Below are positions 1 to 8,967 of a DNA stretch of 64,000 bases, one piece after another. Position numbers and translations under genes: made by a program. The stretch's first letter is position 1; every line of letters starts with the position of its first letter. The notes under the pieces are model-generated. The model did no database searches. It saw nothing but the letters and a program-made list of their open reading frames with translations, and had not been told where the DNA came from. Origin of the DNA: CAZGWE01 sp964529405 (lineage in GTDB: Bacteria > Patescibacteriota > UBA1384 > XYA2-FULL-43-10 > 1-14-0-10-43-13); NCBI GenBank assembly GCA_964529405.1, contig CAZGWE010000003.1:22798-86797 (forward strand), in the 5' to 3' direction.

Positions 1-1
1 G

Positions 2-445
2 CTAATTGGCGTCGAGAATTGTAAAGGAATCACCGCGTTTGTCAGCATCTTCATCTTGATTCTCGATGTATTCCATGATCATTTCATCAGTAATGTTTCC
101 GGAGGATACGGCGCAGTAGCCTCTTCCCCACAGATGCTGTCCCCAAAACTGTTTGTTTAATTGAGGGAATTCCTGCAGTAGCTTTCTTGATGTTTTACCC
201 TTGATATATTGTGAGATTTTGGAGATAGATATTTGCGGGGGATAAGAGATAAAGATGTGGATGTGATCCTTGCTTATATGACCGCGGATTATTTCAATGT
301 TATGAGCGTCGCAGACTTCACGGATTAAATCCCTGACCCTGATGCCCACCTTATTGGTTAATATTGGTTTACGATATTTGGTCGCCCATATCAGATGACA
401 CTTTATGTCAAATTGTGTATGAGAACCATTGCGATATATTTGCAT
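2..445 (-). CDS. tnpA: IS200/IS605 family transposase (Y1 HUH)
   Basis: A full-length 147-residue Y1 transposase that would cut and rejoin single-stranded DNA at the element's hairpin ends. The HUH metal-binding motif is visible as DHIHIFIS (near residue 60). The downstream KGKTSRKL and WGQHLWGRGY segments are typical of the family. The probable nucleophilic tyrosine is in the EYIENQ motif near residue 126. The frame is intact, so the enzyme may be active. It could instead be a domesticated REP-associated transposase (RAYT), but the strong IS200-like sequence and close hairpin favour a true insertion sequence. Confidence 0.9.
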   Translation of the reverse strand: MQIYRNGSHTQFDIKCHLIWATKYRKPILTNKVGIRVRDLIREVCDAHNIEIIRGHISKDHIHIFISYPPQISISKISQYIKGKTSRKLLQEFPQLNKQFWGQHLWGRGYCAVSSGNITDEMIMEYIENQDEDADKRGDSFTILDAN

Positions 446-472
446 AGCCAGAGTATACCATCTTGAAAGGAT

Positions 473-548
473 CGGCTAAAGCCGAGGGGTTTGTTCCCAA
501 AGATTTGAAACCAACCATCACAGGTCGGTTCCAGCCCCTCTTTTATTT
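473..548 (+). repeat. Hairpins at the IS200-like left end
   Basis: A short hairpin CGGCTAAAGCCG (473-484) runs into a larger foldback whose outer stem is GAGGGG (484-489) with CCCCTC (535-540). Its inner stem is AACCAACC (509-516) with GGTCGGTT (523-530), one mismatch. A T-rich tract (541-548) follows, so the structure could also terminate plus-strand transcription before the aldo/keto reductase gene. Confidence 0.55.
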
Positions 549-592
549 GGATTTTCTTGACAGCTAAAGGCCTTATCCGATTAAATGGTTCT

Positions 593-1450
593 ATGAACAA
601 ACTAGCCTTAGGCACGGTTCAATTTGGACTCGATTACGGCATCAACAACAAAGTCGGAAAAGTACCCGAGAGCGAGGTCTTTGCTATTTTGGATTATGCC
701 AAAAAAATTGGTATTAATACTTTGGATACTGCCTCGAGCTATGGCGAAAGCGAGAAAGTCCTTGGACAATACTTTGTCAAGAGAGGATCTGATAATTTAC
801 AGATTGTCTCCAAATTCGCTGAAGCAGCGAATGTCTTATCTGACATTAAAACATCACTGCAAAACTTGAAGACAAACAGGCTTTACGCTTACCTGCTTCA
901 TCACTTTGAATCTCTGAAGCAACAACCCGACCTTTACAAAGAAATGGTTAAATTAAGAGAAGAAGGTTTAACGCAAAAGATTGGCTTCTCTCTCTATTAT
1001 CCCCATGAACTACAATATTTACTGGATCGCTCCATCCCCTTTGATCTTGTTCAAGTGCCCTATAACATTTTCGATCAACGTTTCCTGCCCTACTTTGCCA
1101 AACTAAAAAAGGAAGGCAAAGAGATTCATGTCCGTTCAGCCTTTCTACAGGGATTAATTTTTAAAAATCCAAGCGATATACCCCCCTATCTGCAAGACAT
1201 GAAGAAAAAACTTGAAAAACTACACCAACTTTCCTTGGAAAGTGAAATTCCTTTAGCAGCCATGGCTCTTAACTTCTGTACTAGCAACCCCTATATCGGC
1301 AAGGTAGTCATTGGCGTTGACAGCCTCAAGAATTTGCAGGATAATTTCTCTGATCTATCCCACCAGCAAGCCGTCGTCAACCTCATATCCGAACTATTAG
1401 GACTTAGAGAAGATAATGAAGAACTAATTTTGCCAATCAACTGGAAATAG
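593..1450 (+). CDS. Aldo/keto reductase family protein
   Basis: An NAD(P)H-dependent oxidoreductase of the aldo/keto reductase TIM-barrel family, about 285 residues. Visible family features are the N-terminal LALGTVQFGLDYG strand, the DTASSYGESE motif holding the catalytic Asp and Tyr, SKF with the catalytic Lys, and LLHHFES with the catalytic His. The ATG at 593 aligns best with the family start; an in-frame TTG at 557 is also possible. Neither has a strong ribosome-binding site. It begins a plus-strand run that continues into a cytidylyltransferase-aminotransferase 16 bases downstream, so a sugar intermediate is a likely substrate, but this is inferred only from context. Confidence 0.85.
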   Translation: MNKLALGTVQFGLDYGINNKVGKVPESEVFAILDYAKKIGINTLDTASSYGESEKVLGQYFVKRGSDNLQIVSKFAEAANVLSDIKTSLQNLKTNRLYAYLLHHFESLKQQPDLYKEMVKLREEGLTQKIGFSLYYPHELQYLLDRSIPFDLVQVPYNIFDQRFLPYFAKLKKEGKEIHVRSAFLQGLIFKNPSDIPPYLQDMKKKLEKLHQLSLESEIPLAAMALNFCTSNPYIGKVVIGVDSLKNLQDNFSDLSHQQAVVNLISELLGLREDNEELILPINWK

Positions 1451-1466
1451 TCTTTGGATCTAAACT

Positions 1467-3551
1467 ATGGATATTATTGCAATTATTCAAGCCAGAGTCG
1501 GTTCGACCCGCTTACCTAATAAAGTTCTTTTACCATTGGGTGGCAAAACTGTACTCGAGCAGGTTGCGAGCCGAGTCGGCAGAAGCAAGCTTATCAACAA
1601 GGTAATGGTCGCCACGACTACAAATAGTGACGATGACGCTATTGTTGAAATATTAGAAAAAGCTGGAATAGAGAGTTTCCGCGGCTCTGAAAATGACCTT
1701 CTTGACCGCTATTACCAAGCAGCCAAACTTCATAAGCCAAAACATATAGTTAGAATCACGGCCGACTGTCCTCTAATTGATTCCGACGTCATTGATGCAG
1801 TGATCAGTCTTCATCTTAAGGACAAAAATGATTATACTGCAAGCGCTTTCGTTGAAACCTTTCCGGATGGTCTTGATGTTGATGTAATGACCTTTAAGGC
1901 TCTTGAGGAAAGCTGGAAAAATGCCACCATTCCCTATCAAAGAGAGCACGTCACTCAATTCATCGCCAAAAATCCCCATCGGTTCAAAATAGGCAATCAC
2001 TATCATACCGAGAACCTGTCTGATAAGCGATGGTGCATGGACGAACCCAATGATTATGCTTTCGTCGAGGCTGTTTACAGCGCGCTTGGGGCCGAGCGGG
2101 ACTATTTCGGAATGGAAGATGTTTTGCGCTTCTTGTCGGCTAATCCAGATGTAGAAAAAATCAATCAAAACATCATCCGGAACGCCGGCATCTTAAAATC
2201 GACTGGCGCCGAGGCTGATTTGTTATTAGAAAGGAAAACGATGAGAACCGGACAAAATCTCTACAAGCGCGCCAAGGGCATTATTCCCGCCGGCACGCAA
2301 ATTCTTTCCAAGCGGCCGGAGCTGCACCTGCCAGGAGGCTGGCCCTCCTACTACAAGAAGGCCAAAGGCTGCGAAATCTGGGATATGGATGGCAAAAAAT
2401 ATGTTGATATGAGCTATATGGGTATTGGCGCCTGCGCTATCGGTTACGCCGACCCCGATATTGATAAAGCCGTTAAAAAAACTATCGACAACGGTATTGC
2501 CGCTACATTTAATTCACCAAAGGAACTCGAGCTGGCCGATATGCTTTTGGAGCTGCACCCATGGGCAGATATGGTTCGTTATGCTTGCGGCGGCGGCGAG
2601 ATTATGGCTATTGCCATCAGAATTGCCCGGGCCAAATCCGGCAAGGACAAGGTGTTGTTTTGCGGCTATCACGGCTGGCACGATTGGTACTTAAGCTCCA
2701 ACCTTGCTGACGATAAGGCGCTTGACGGCCACCTCTTACCCGGTCTGAAACCGCTCGGCGTACCACGCGCCTTAAAGGGTACGGCCATGCCATTTATGTA
2801 CAACGATACCGAAGCTTTCTTGAAGTTAGCCAAGAAGCACAAAGGTGAAATCGGTGCTGTTGTCATTGAAGGTATGAGGAGTTATGAACCAGTAAAGGGT
2901 TTTTTGGAAACTATCAGAAAAGTAACCAAAGAGGAAAAAATTCCATTTATTATTGATGAAGTCTCATCAGGTTTTCGCTTGACCACCGGCGGCGCTCATA
3001 TAAAGCTGGGCATTAAGCCAGATATGGCAGCCTTCGCTAAAGCTCTGGGTAACGGCTATCCAATTGCCGCCGTTATTGGCAAAAAAGAGGTCATGGATGT
3101 GGTTGAGGACTGTTTTATTAGCTCAACCAACTGGTCAAATAATGTTGGCTTTGCTGCTGCTATCGCATCCTTGAAAAAGATGAAGGAGAAGCACGTTGTC
3201 GACCATTTAATTAAGATGGGTAAAAAGGTGCAAGACGGCTGGGCAAAGATGGCTAAAAAAAACGGAGTTAATATTCACCTCTCCGGATTCTATGCCATTG
3301 GCCACTTTGATTTTGAATATGAAAATCCGCTAGTCTTAAAAACCCTCTTTACTCAAGAGATGTTAAAGCGAGGTTTCCTGGCAACCAACGCCTACTACGC
3401 TTCGTATGCCCACAAAACCAAGCACATTAAAGCGTATTTAGAAAAGTGCGACGAGGTCTTTGCCATTGTTGCTGAAGCTATCAAATCAGGCAAGCCGGAA
3501 AGTTATTTAGAAGGGAATATCTGCCATGCCGGATTTAGAAGACTCACCTAG
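1467..3551 (+). CDS. SpsF-like cytidylyltransferase fused to class III aminotransferase
   Basis: A 694-residue two-domain enzyme. Residues 1-240 are a CTP-dependent nucleotidyltransferase of the SpsF/CMP-sialate-synthetase-like type (start IIAIIQARVGSTRLPNKVL; ITADCPLID metal-binding region). Residues 265-690 are a PLP aminotransferase of the glutamate-1-semialdehyde aminomutase class: CGGGEI, GYHGWHDW, FIIDEVSSGFR, and AFAKALGNGYPIAA with the probable Schiff-base lysine. A single protein could aminate a sugar or aldehyde and activate it with CTP. The domains normally occur as separate proteins, but similar fusions occur in bacterial glycan loci. The 3' end overlaps the next gene by 26 bases. 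Confidence 0.87.
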   Translation: MDIIAIIQARVGSTRLPNKVLLPLGGKTVLEQVASRVGRSKLINKVMVATTTNSDDDAIVEILEKAGIESFRGSENDLLDRYYQAAKLHKPKHIVRITADCPLIDSDVIDAVISLHLKDKNDYTASAFVETFPDGLDVDVMTFKALEESWKNATIPYQREHVTQFIAKNPHRFKIGNHYHTENLSDKRWCMDEPNDYAFVEAVYSALGAERDYFGMEDVLRFLSANPDVEKINQNIIRNAGILKSTGAEADLLLERKTMRTGQNLYKRAKGIIPAGTQILSKRPELHLPGGWPSYYKKAKGCEIWDMDGKKYVDMSYMGIGACAIGYADPDIDKAVKKTIDNGIAATFNSPKELELADMLLELHPWADMVRYACGGGEIMAIAIRIARAKSGKDKVLFCGYHGWHDWYLSSNLADDKALDGHLLPGLKPLGVPRALKGTAMPFMYNDTEAFLKLAKKHKGEIGAVVIEGMRSYEPVKGFLETIRKVTKEEKIPFIIDEVSSGFRLTTGGAHIKLGIKPDMAAFAKALGNGYPIAAVIGKKEVMDVVEDCFISSTNWSNNVGFAAAIASLKKMKEKHVVDHLIKMGKKVQDGWAKMAKKNGVNIHLSGFYAIGHFDFEYENPLVLKTLFTQEMLKRGFLATNAYYASYAHKTKHIKAYLEKCDEVFAIVAEAIKSGKPESYLEGNICHAGFRRLT

Positions 3552-4092
3552 CCAAATTAAAACCAAACTTAAGGCCGAATTTAAGACTGTTGGCACTCGC
3601 CCAAAATCACCTCTCGAATCCTTTGACGGGATCGTTGTTCTGTCTGCCGAAGAGACAGATATCTCCGGCGAAAATAAGGAACGTCTTTTAGCCGGTCTTA
3701 ACCTTATGGTCAAGATAAAAACGGGCGGCAATTTTATTTTCCTTGGCACCAAAATCCACAACGCCGGCGCAGAGAATTATATCTTGCAAAACCACCCCGA
3801 TATTGAGGCAAACTTTCCCGCTAAACGGAAAGAGGCCTCAACCAGAACGCAGATAAAGGACCTTTCAGCCTTTCTGCATAAAAAACCTCTCTCAAAGCTT
3901 TTGATAGTCTCGCAAGCCTATCACATACCGCGCATTGACCGTTACTGCCAAAGATATATGCCGGATCAATTATATGATGTCTCTCCGGTCGGCGATATTA
4001 AATCATACGCCAAACAAGTTGAAGTCGAAATTAATAAGATCATCAAATACGCCGGCCAGGGGGACCTGGATCTTTTTCTAACGCACAATTAA
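3526..4092 (+). CDS. YdcF/SanA-like DUF218 domain protein
   Basis: A 188-residue protein resembling the DUF218 (YdcF/ElyC/SanA) fold, often linked to envelope and peptidoglycan precursor metabolism. Supporting features are the early hydrophobic strand GIVVLSAEE, FIFLGTK, and the SQAYHIPRI motif corresponding to the conserved Y-H-x-x-R of the family. No signal peptide or membrane anchor is visible, unlike SanA. It starts inside the end of the preceding fusion gene, which implies translational coupling. The substrate is unknown. Confidence 0.6.
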   Translation: MPDLEDSPSQIKTKLKAEFKTVGTRPKSPLESFDGIVVLSAEETDISGENKERLLAGLNLMVKIKTGGNFIFLGTKIHNAGAENYILQNHPDIEANFPAKRKEASTRTQIKDLSAFLHKKPLSKLLIVSQAYHIPRIDRYCQRYMPDQLYDVSPVGDIKSYAKQVEVEINKIIKYAGQGDLDLFLTHN

Positions 4093-4107
4093 CTTGGAAC
4101 GCAGCTT

Positions 4108-5022
4108 ATGGCAACAAAAAAACGCGGAACAAGGAGCGAACACAGAGGTCCGGTTATTGAAAATCATAAAGGGCATGAAATCATAGACTGCAAAGTGTGC
4201 AAATTCAAGCACGTCAATCCGATACCCACCGGCCAGGAGATCAATGATTTTTATGCCAGGTTCTACACCGACGAAAAGCCCAACTACTTCAAAGATGCCG
4301 AGGAGGATCTGGAGTGGTGGCTGGCGGGATATAGGAACTATTACACTTTATTTGAAAAATATACCAAAGGTAGAAAGCTACTCGATATTGGTTCGGGGCC
4401 AGGCTACTTTCTAAAGTGCGGGGCTGATCGCGGCTGGGAGATTGTGGGCTTTGAACCTTCTAAACACGCTTACGATTATTCAACCAAGATGGGACTCAAA
4501 GTCATCAATGATTATTTTAACATGGCTAAAGCCAAAGCGCTTGGTAAATTCGATGTTGTTTCATTAACCTTGGTTCTCGAACATCTGCCTAACCCTAAAA
4601 AATTGATCGAAGAAGCCAAGAGCATTTTAAACCCGGGGGGGTTACTTCTCATTCTATCGCCTAACGAATTTAACCCGCTTCAAAGGGCTGTAATTAAGAG
4701 CAATAATTTAGAACCATGGTGGGTCTGCCCGCCGGAGCACATTAATTATTTTGATTTTCCATCTATCAAGAAATTAGTCAAATCCACCGGCCTTAAAATA
4801 GTAGATTCGCTGGCCACTTACCCCATGGAGCTCTTTCTGCTTAACGGCGAGATCTATATTAGCAACCGTGAGATAGGGCGAGGTTGCCATAAAAAACGAA
4901 AATCTTTTGAGATGAACCTCTACCAGCAAGACCCCGAGATCCTAAACAATCTCTACCGCAGCTTTGCCCGAAATAACATCGGCCGGGAATTTATTATTAT
5001 CGCCAAAAAAAATGAAAAATAA
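4108..5022 (+). CDS. Class I SAM-dependent methyltransferase with N-terminal Cys motif
   Basis: A methyltransferase of 304 residues. An N-terminal zinc-ribbon-like segment (IDCKVCKFKHVNPIPTG) precedes the Rossmann fold, an arrangement common in sugar and glycan methyltransferases of the Methyltransf_23 type. Motif I is LLDIGSGPGYFLKCG (about residues 90-105). The post-motif FDVVSLTLVLEHLPNP and the GGLLLILSPN strand are clear. The next gene overlaps its end by about 11 bases. Methylation of a surface sugar is inferred from neighbours only. Confidence 0.85.
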   Translation: MATKKRGTRSEHRGPVIENHKGHEIIDCKVCKFKHVNPIPTGQEINDFYARFYTDEKPNYFKDAEEDLEWWLAGYRNYYTLFEKYTKGRKLLDIGSGPGYFLKCGADRGWEIVGFEPSKHAYDYSTKMGLKVINDYFNMAKAKALGKFDVVSLTLVLEHLPNPKKLIEEAKSILNPGGLLLILSPNEFNPLQRAVIKSNNLEPWWVCPPEHINYFDFPSIKKLVKSTGLKIVDSLATYPMELFLLNGEIYISNREIGRGCHKKRKSFEMNLYQQDPEILNNLYRSFARNNIGREFIIIAKKNEK

Positions 5023-6214
5023 GAAGAACAAAATTCATGTCGCCGTGCAAACCAGCTCTATCAATTGGTCAGGTGGGAAGAATTTAGACGCGAAAATAAT
5101 CAATGACCATCCGGTTGTATATTGGACAATTAAAAATATTATCGACCATATTCCAGATTCGTCGATCACTGTGGTTGCTCCAGAATTCGATAAAGACGGC
5201 TCCTTTAACACCCTGCCAACCGAGATCAACCACTCGATCTCCCTCTATTTCGGGTTTGACAATAGCCCGCTAGACAGGCTATTGTCAGCTTTTAACCTTT
5301 TGGGGGACAATGACTATATCCTCCGTATCGACGGATTGAACTTTGGCTTTAATGGAAAAAAAGCTGTCGAGATGTATAAATACGCGCATGAACATGAATT
5401 AGACTGCCTAAAATTTCCGGACGACTTCCCGATACACTTCACTTTAGATGTTTACCGGCTGGGAGCGCTAAGGCTTGTCAGGAAACTGCTTACAAAAAGT
5501 GATGACGTCTATAAGATCCATCCAAAGTATTATATGTTTATGCATCCGAATAAATTTAAAGTTGCGCATTATACAAATCTGCCGTCGTATCCAGATATAA
5601 AATTACAAGAACTGCGACAGCTTTATCAATCGGTCTTTGAAATCCGGGAGGGAGATGTTGGCCGTCGAATCAAGACCGGAGATCAGCTTAACTTTCATTA
5701 TGAATTAGCAAGTGAATATGTTGCTAAAAAGATGGATGTATTAGACATTGCCTGCGGAGAAGGTTATGGCACAGAAATATTGTCAAGGAGAGCAAAGCGC
5801 GTTATTGGCGCTGACTTAGATGATCCTGCCGTCAGGAAAGCCGCTAAGATACATCAGAATAAAAATCTGGAGTTCAGAATCGAAAATGCTCTCAGCACCT
5901 CATTTGATGACGAAAGCTTCGATATGATTACCAGTATGGAAACAATCGAACACATAAAAGAAGACATGAAGTACCTGAAAGAGATAAGGCGCATCTTAAA
6001 GAAAGGCGGCTATTTCATCTTTAGCACTCCCCAAAACCGTCTCGGCCACGTTCCAATGAACAACGAGCACGTCCGCGAATACTCTTTGGAAAAACTAAAA
6101 AAGATTGTCGGGCAGTATTTTACAATTGAAAAAATTATCGGCATCAAACAAGGACGGATTATTTTTTCCAATGACCCGCTTGGCACAAACACTATTTTAG
6201 TCTGCCGAAAGTAA
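5012..6214 (+). CDS. Nucleotidyltransferase-like domain fused to SAM methyltransferase
   Basis: Starting at the ATG at 5012 gives 400 residues. The first 190 or so resemble a degenerate SpsF/CMP-sugar-synthetase fold (IINDHPVVYWTI; SPLDRLLSAF; DNDYILRIDG), without the canonical QAR-x-GS-x-R loop of the gene at 1467. The C-terminal half is a class I methyltransferase: VLDIACGEGYGTEILS, ITSMETIEHI, KKGGYFIFSTP. The start overlaps the upstream stop, suggesting coupled translation. Whether the N-terminal domain is still catalytic is uncertain; it may only bind a nucleotide sugar. The gene converges with the NeuB-type gene 5 bases downstream. Confidence 0.75.
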   Translation: MKNKKNKIHVAVQTSSINWSGGKNLDAKIINDHPVVYWTIKNIIDHIPDSSITVVAPEFDKDGSFNTLPTEINHSISLYFGFDNSPLDRLLSAFNLLGDNDYILRIDGLNFGFNGKKAVEMYKYAHEHELDCLKFPDDFPIHFTLDVYRLGALRLVRKLLTKSDDVYKIHPKYYMFMHPNKFKVAHYTNLPSYPDIKLQELRQLYQSVFEIREGDVGRRIKTGDQLNFHYELASEYVAKKMDVLDIACGEGYGTEILSRRAKRVIGADLDDPAVRKAAKIHQNKNLEFRIENALSTSFDDESFDMITSMETIEHIKEDMKYLKEIRRILKKGGYFIFSTPQNRLGHVPMNNEHVREYSLEKLKKIVGQYFTIEKIIGIKQGRIIFSNDPLGTNTILVCRK

Positions 6215-6219
6215 AGTTA

Positions 6220-7347
6220 TTAATCCTCGAAATGACCGGTCGTTAATGGCTCTCGGGCTTTGATCGGTTTTCTAATCTTTCGACCTCGAAATAGATGGAA
6301 GTTTTTTGGTTCGATTCCGCCCCAAGGACGCAAAGAGATAATTTTATCCTCTGTCACAATGTCGCCAGGCTTCATATCAGCAGCCGCATAAATAGAGCGT
6401 CTGGACCAACGGTCAAATATCTCATCACCTTTGTGCCCCGGCTTGGAAACCGGTTGTTTGATGCCGCCGCCGGAAAGCGCCGCTTCGGTGTTGCGAACCT
6501 CTTTAACAAAACGTTGAAATTCAGACACTTCCATTGAATTTGGGTCGTCATTACTACCACCCTCTCGCTCGTCGGTAATATGTTTTTCAATAACGCATGC
6601 ACCGAGCGCCACTGCCGCGATTGAAGCAGCGATATATGGGGGTTCGGAATGGTCAGAGTAGCCAACCGGTAATTTAAAAGCCTCTCTCAAAGTTGTGACG
6701 GCACGCAGGTTTAGATCAGAGAATTCCGGCGGATACATTGAAATGCAATGCATCAAAACGATCTGATTATTGCCAGCATCTCGGATAACTTTGACAGCAT
6801 GCGCCACCTCCTCCAAGTCAGCCATACCAGTAGAGAGAATAATCGGACGACCCTTCCCGGCAATATGAGTTAACAGAATATCATCAACGAGTTCATAAGA
6901 ACCAACTTTATAAGCACCGACATTAGCTTCGTCCAAGATATCAACCGCCTCTTTATCAAAGGGAGTCGAGAGGAAGATAATGCCAATCTTTTTGGCATAA
7001 ACCGCAAGTTTATCTGTCCACTCGTACGGCATTTCAGCTGATTTAAAGAAACCGGAGAGCGTACCAACATTCTTGCCATTCCAATTATCAAAGACTTCTA
7101 CATCGGCGGCGATCTTATCGTGAGTTATGTGTTGAAATTTGACTACATCCGCACCTGCTTCTTTGGCTTTATCAATCAACTTGTAAGCATTGTTGATATC
7201 ACCTCTATGGTTAGCGCCAACTTCCGCAATAATTAAAGTTGGCTGTCCATGACCGATAAGCCGGTCTCCAATTTTGATTGTCTCTAACGGTTCAAAATTC
7301 AGCTGTTTCGGTAAACTTTTATAAAATTTATCTCTTTCTTTGCCCAT
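6220..7347 (-). CDS. neuB: NeuB-type N-acetylneuraminate/nonulosonate synthase
   Basis: A 375-residue member of the NeuB/PseI/LegI family, which condenses a six-carbon N-acyl sugar with phosphoenolpyruvate to form a nine-carbon sialic-acid-like sugar. Visible features are IIAEVGANHRGD, KEAGADVVKFQ, LSTPFDKEAVDIL, ILSTGMADLEEV, GYSDHSEPPYIA, IEKHIT, and a C-terminal SAF (antifreeze-like) domain from about residue 305 (RRSIYAAADMKPGDIV). It runs opposite to its neighbours and has its own good promoter at 7384-7412. The exact product (sialic, legionaminic or pseudaminic type) cannot be told from sequence alone. CMP activation could come from the SpsF-like fusion at 1467. Confidence 0.88.
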   Translation of the reverse strand: MGKERDKFYKSLPKQLNFEPLETIKIGDRLIGHGQPTLIIAEVGANHRGDINNAYKLIDKAKEAGADVVKFQHITHDKIAADVEVFDNWNGKNVGTLSGFFKSAEMPYEWTDKLAVYAKKIGIIFLSTPFDKEAVDILDEANVGAYKVGSYELVDDILLTHIAGKGRPIILSTGMADLEEVAHAVKVIRDAGNNQIVLMHCISMYPPEFSDLNLRAVTTLREAFKLPVGYSDHSEPPYIAASIAAVALGACVIEKHITDEREGGSNDDPNSMEVSEFQRFVKEVRNTEAALSGGGIKQPVSKPGHKGDEIFDRWSRRSIYAAADMKPGDIVTEDKIISLRPWGGIEPKNFHLFRGRKIRKPIKAREPLTTGHFED

Positions 7348-7383
7348 ATTATCGAGCTCCCTTTTATCCGCTTATTCCCAATA

Positions 7384-7412
7384 ATGATACTAAATTTACT
7401 GATCATGGTCAA
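7384..7412 (-). promoter_or_regulatory. Sigma-70-type promoter for neuB-like gene
   Basis: On the minus strand, TTGACC (7412-7407) is followed by a 17-base spacer and TATCAT (7389-7384), about 35 bases upstream of the start codon. Confidence 0.5.
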
Positions 7413-7706
7413 TCTAATGTCAAATACCAATCGCGTACCGCGTAATGTGAAACTGCTCATACATTAGATAAACGTTTAACATTAATTGATACAAGCCGCG
7501 AGATATAGTTGTGCTGCGGCAATAAAAAAGGTATAGTTATCGCCAAGACTAGTACCGTAAGGAAGAGATCAATGGGTTCCGCCAACAGAAGAGTCGTAAT
7601 CGAGTTGCAATGTTTGCAATTGTCCCGTTTTTGACTTAATATTAAGTACGTCCACCAGATTATTTATGGCACAAAGTTCTAACAAGTATCATTAGGCAAT
7701 CTTATT
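7413..7706. other. Intergenic region, no gene seen
   Basis: Together with the neuB promoter this is a gap of about 360 bases between divergent genes. I see no convincing open frame, tRNA or strong foldback. It must hold the promoter for the ATP-grasp gene at 7707, but no clear -35/-10 pair stands out. Confidence 0.5.
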
Positions 7707-8945
7707 ATGGGCAACACTAATAATAAAACCATACTTTTACTTGGCGCAGGAGCCGAACAACAGATCGCGATCGAGCTGGCAAAGGAGATGGGATATCGCG
7801 TGGTGGCTGCTGACGGCAATCCCAAAGCTCCCGGACTGGCTCTGGCCGATGTCGCCATTGCCGATGACATTAAAAATATTGAAAAGATGATTGAGGTCGG
7901 CAAAAAGCACAAAGTTGATGGGGTAATGACCCATGGGGTCGAAATCCCCCACATCATCTCTCGAATAGCCAAGGCCCTAAACTTACCGGGAATCGATCCG
8001 GAGATTGCCGACCGGACTACGTTTAAATCGGAGCGCATTAAGTATTTAAAAAGGGCCGGCATCAATGTCCCGGAATTTGTGGCTGTTAAGACCGTAAGCG
8101 AGGCTAAAAAGGCTGCTAAAAAGATCGGTTATCCGGTCGTAATCAAGCCGACGGATAACGCCGGTGCCAGGGGCGTAAAAGTTGTCAATAACGCCGCTGA
8201 ACTCGAAAAGGCCTTTAACGAATCGCTTGGCTACTCCCATAACCGGGAGATTCTAATTGAACAACTGCTAAGCGGATTAGAGATCAGCACCGAGTCGTTG
8301 GTTTATAACGGCAAAATCTACACCACCGGCTTTGGGGATCGGAACTACTCAAGGAACATTGAATTTTATCCTTATTTTGTTGAGGATGGCCACAATGTCC
8401 CCTCCGCCCTGCCGGCCGAAACCCAGAGAAAGATTATCTCCGAAGTCGAAAAGACAATCCGGGCCCTTGGTATTACCTGGGGCGTTGCTAAAGGCGATAT
8501 CCTGGTAAACAAGAGCGATGACAAGGTTTATGTTCTTGAAATGGCCTCGCGGACCAGCGGAGGCTGGTTCTGCGCCGGCACCGTACCCCTGGCCACCGGC
8601 GTCCACATTCTGAAACCCCTGATTAAAATGAGTGTTGGCGACCCTGTTGATGAAAACGACCTTAAACCAACCAAAGATCTGGCTGCCTGCCAAAGATATG
8701 TTATTCCAAGCCGTGACGGTACATTTATTAGAATTGAAGGTGTCAAAAAGGCCGGAAAGATGCCTGGAGTGGAGATGCTGGTGATATTCAAGCAACCCAA
8801 GCGGGGCGAGTTAATCCACAAATCGACCAACCATTCGGAGAGGTTCGGCCAATTAATTGCTGTTGGCAAGGATGTGAAAGACGCCACCAAGAAGTGCGAA
8901 GAAGCCATCAGTTGTATCAGGGTGGTACTGGGTAAGGTTGAATAA
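7707..8945 (+). CDS. ATP-grasp domain protein
   Basis: A 412-residue ATP-grasp ligase related to carbamoyl-phosphate-synthase-like and PurK/PurT-like enzymes. The N-terminal pre-ATP-grasp Rossmann part starts TILLLGAGAEQQIAIELAK. The ATP-grasp core includes GYPVVIKPTDNAGARGVK (about residue 145), EILIEQLLSG and VYVLEMASRTSGGW, where the acidic metal ligands are expected. Such enzymes join a carboxylate to an amine or thiol through an acyl phosphate. In glycan loci they often add amino acids or modify sugars. The substrate is unknown. It is followed after 22 bases by a methyltransferase gene on the same strand. Confidence 0.82.
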   Translation: MGNTNNKTILLLGAGAEQQIAIELAKEMGYRVVAADGNPKAPGLALADVAIADDIKNIEKMIEVGKKHKVDGVMTHGVEIPHIISRIAKALNLPGIDPEIADRTTFKSERIKYLKRAGINVPEFVAVKTVSEAKKAAKKIGYPVVIKPTDNAGARGVKVVNNAAELEKAFNESLGYSHNREILIEQLLSGLEISTESLVYNGKIYTTGFGDRNYSRNIEFYPYFVEDGHNVPSALPAETQRKIISEVEKTIRALGITWGVAKGDILVNKSDDKVYVLEMASRTSGGWFCAGTVPLATGVHILKPLIKMSVGDPVDENDLKPTKDLAACQRYVIPSRDGTFIRIEGVKKAGKMPGVEMLVIFKQPKRGELIHKSTNHSERFGQLIAVGKDVKDATKKCEEAISCIRVVLGKVE

Positions 8946-8967
8946 TATTACTTACAGGCTAGAATAA

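Larger units (their letters stand above)
1..556 (-). mobile_element. IS200/IS605-type insertion sequence, partial
   Basis: The element consists of a complete single-gene tyrosine (HUH) transposase and, upstream of it, a hairpin-rich end at about 470-545. The other end lies left of the window, because the transposase stop codon is at base 2. No accessory tnpB is seen. IS200-type elements have subterminal hairpins instead of terminal inverted repeats, and the two hairpins here (473-484 and 484-540) fit that layout. The exact outer boundary was not determined. Confidence 0.65.
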
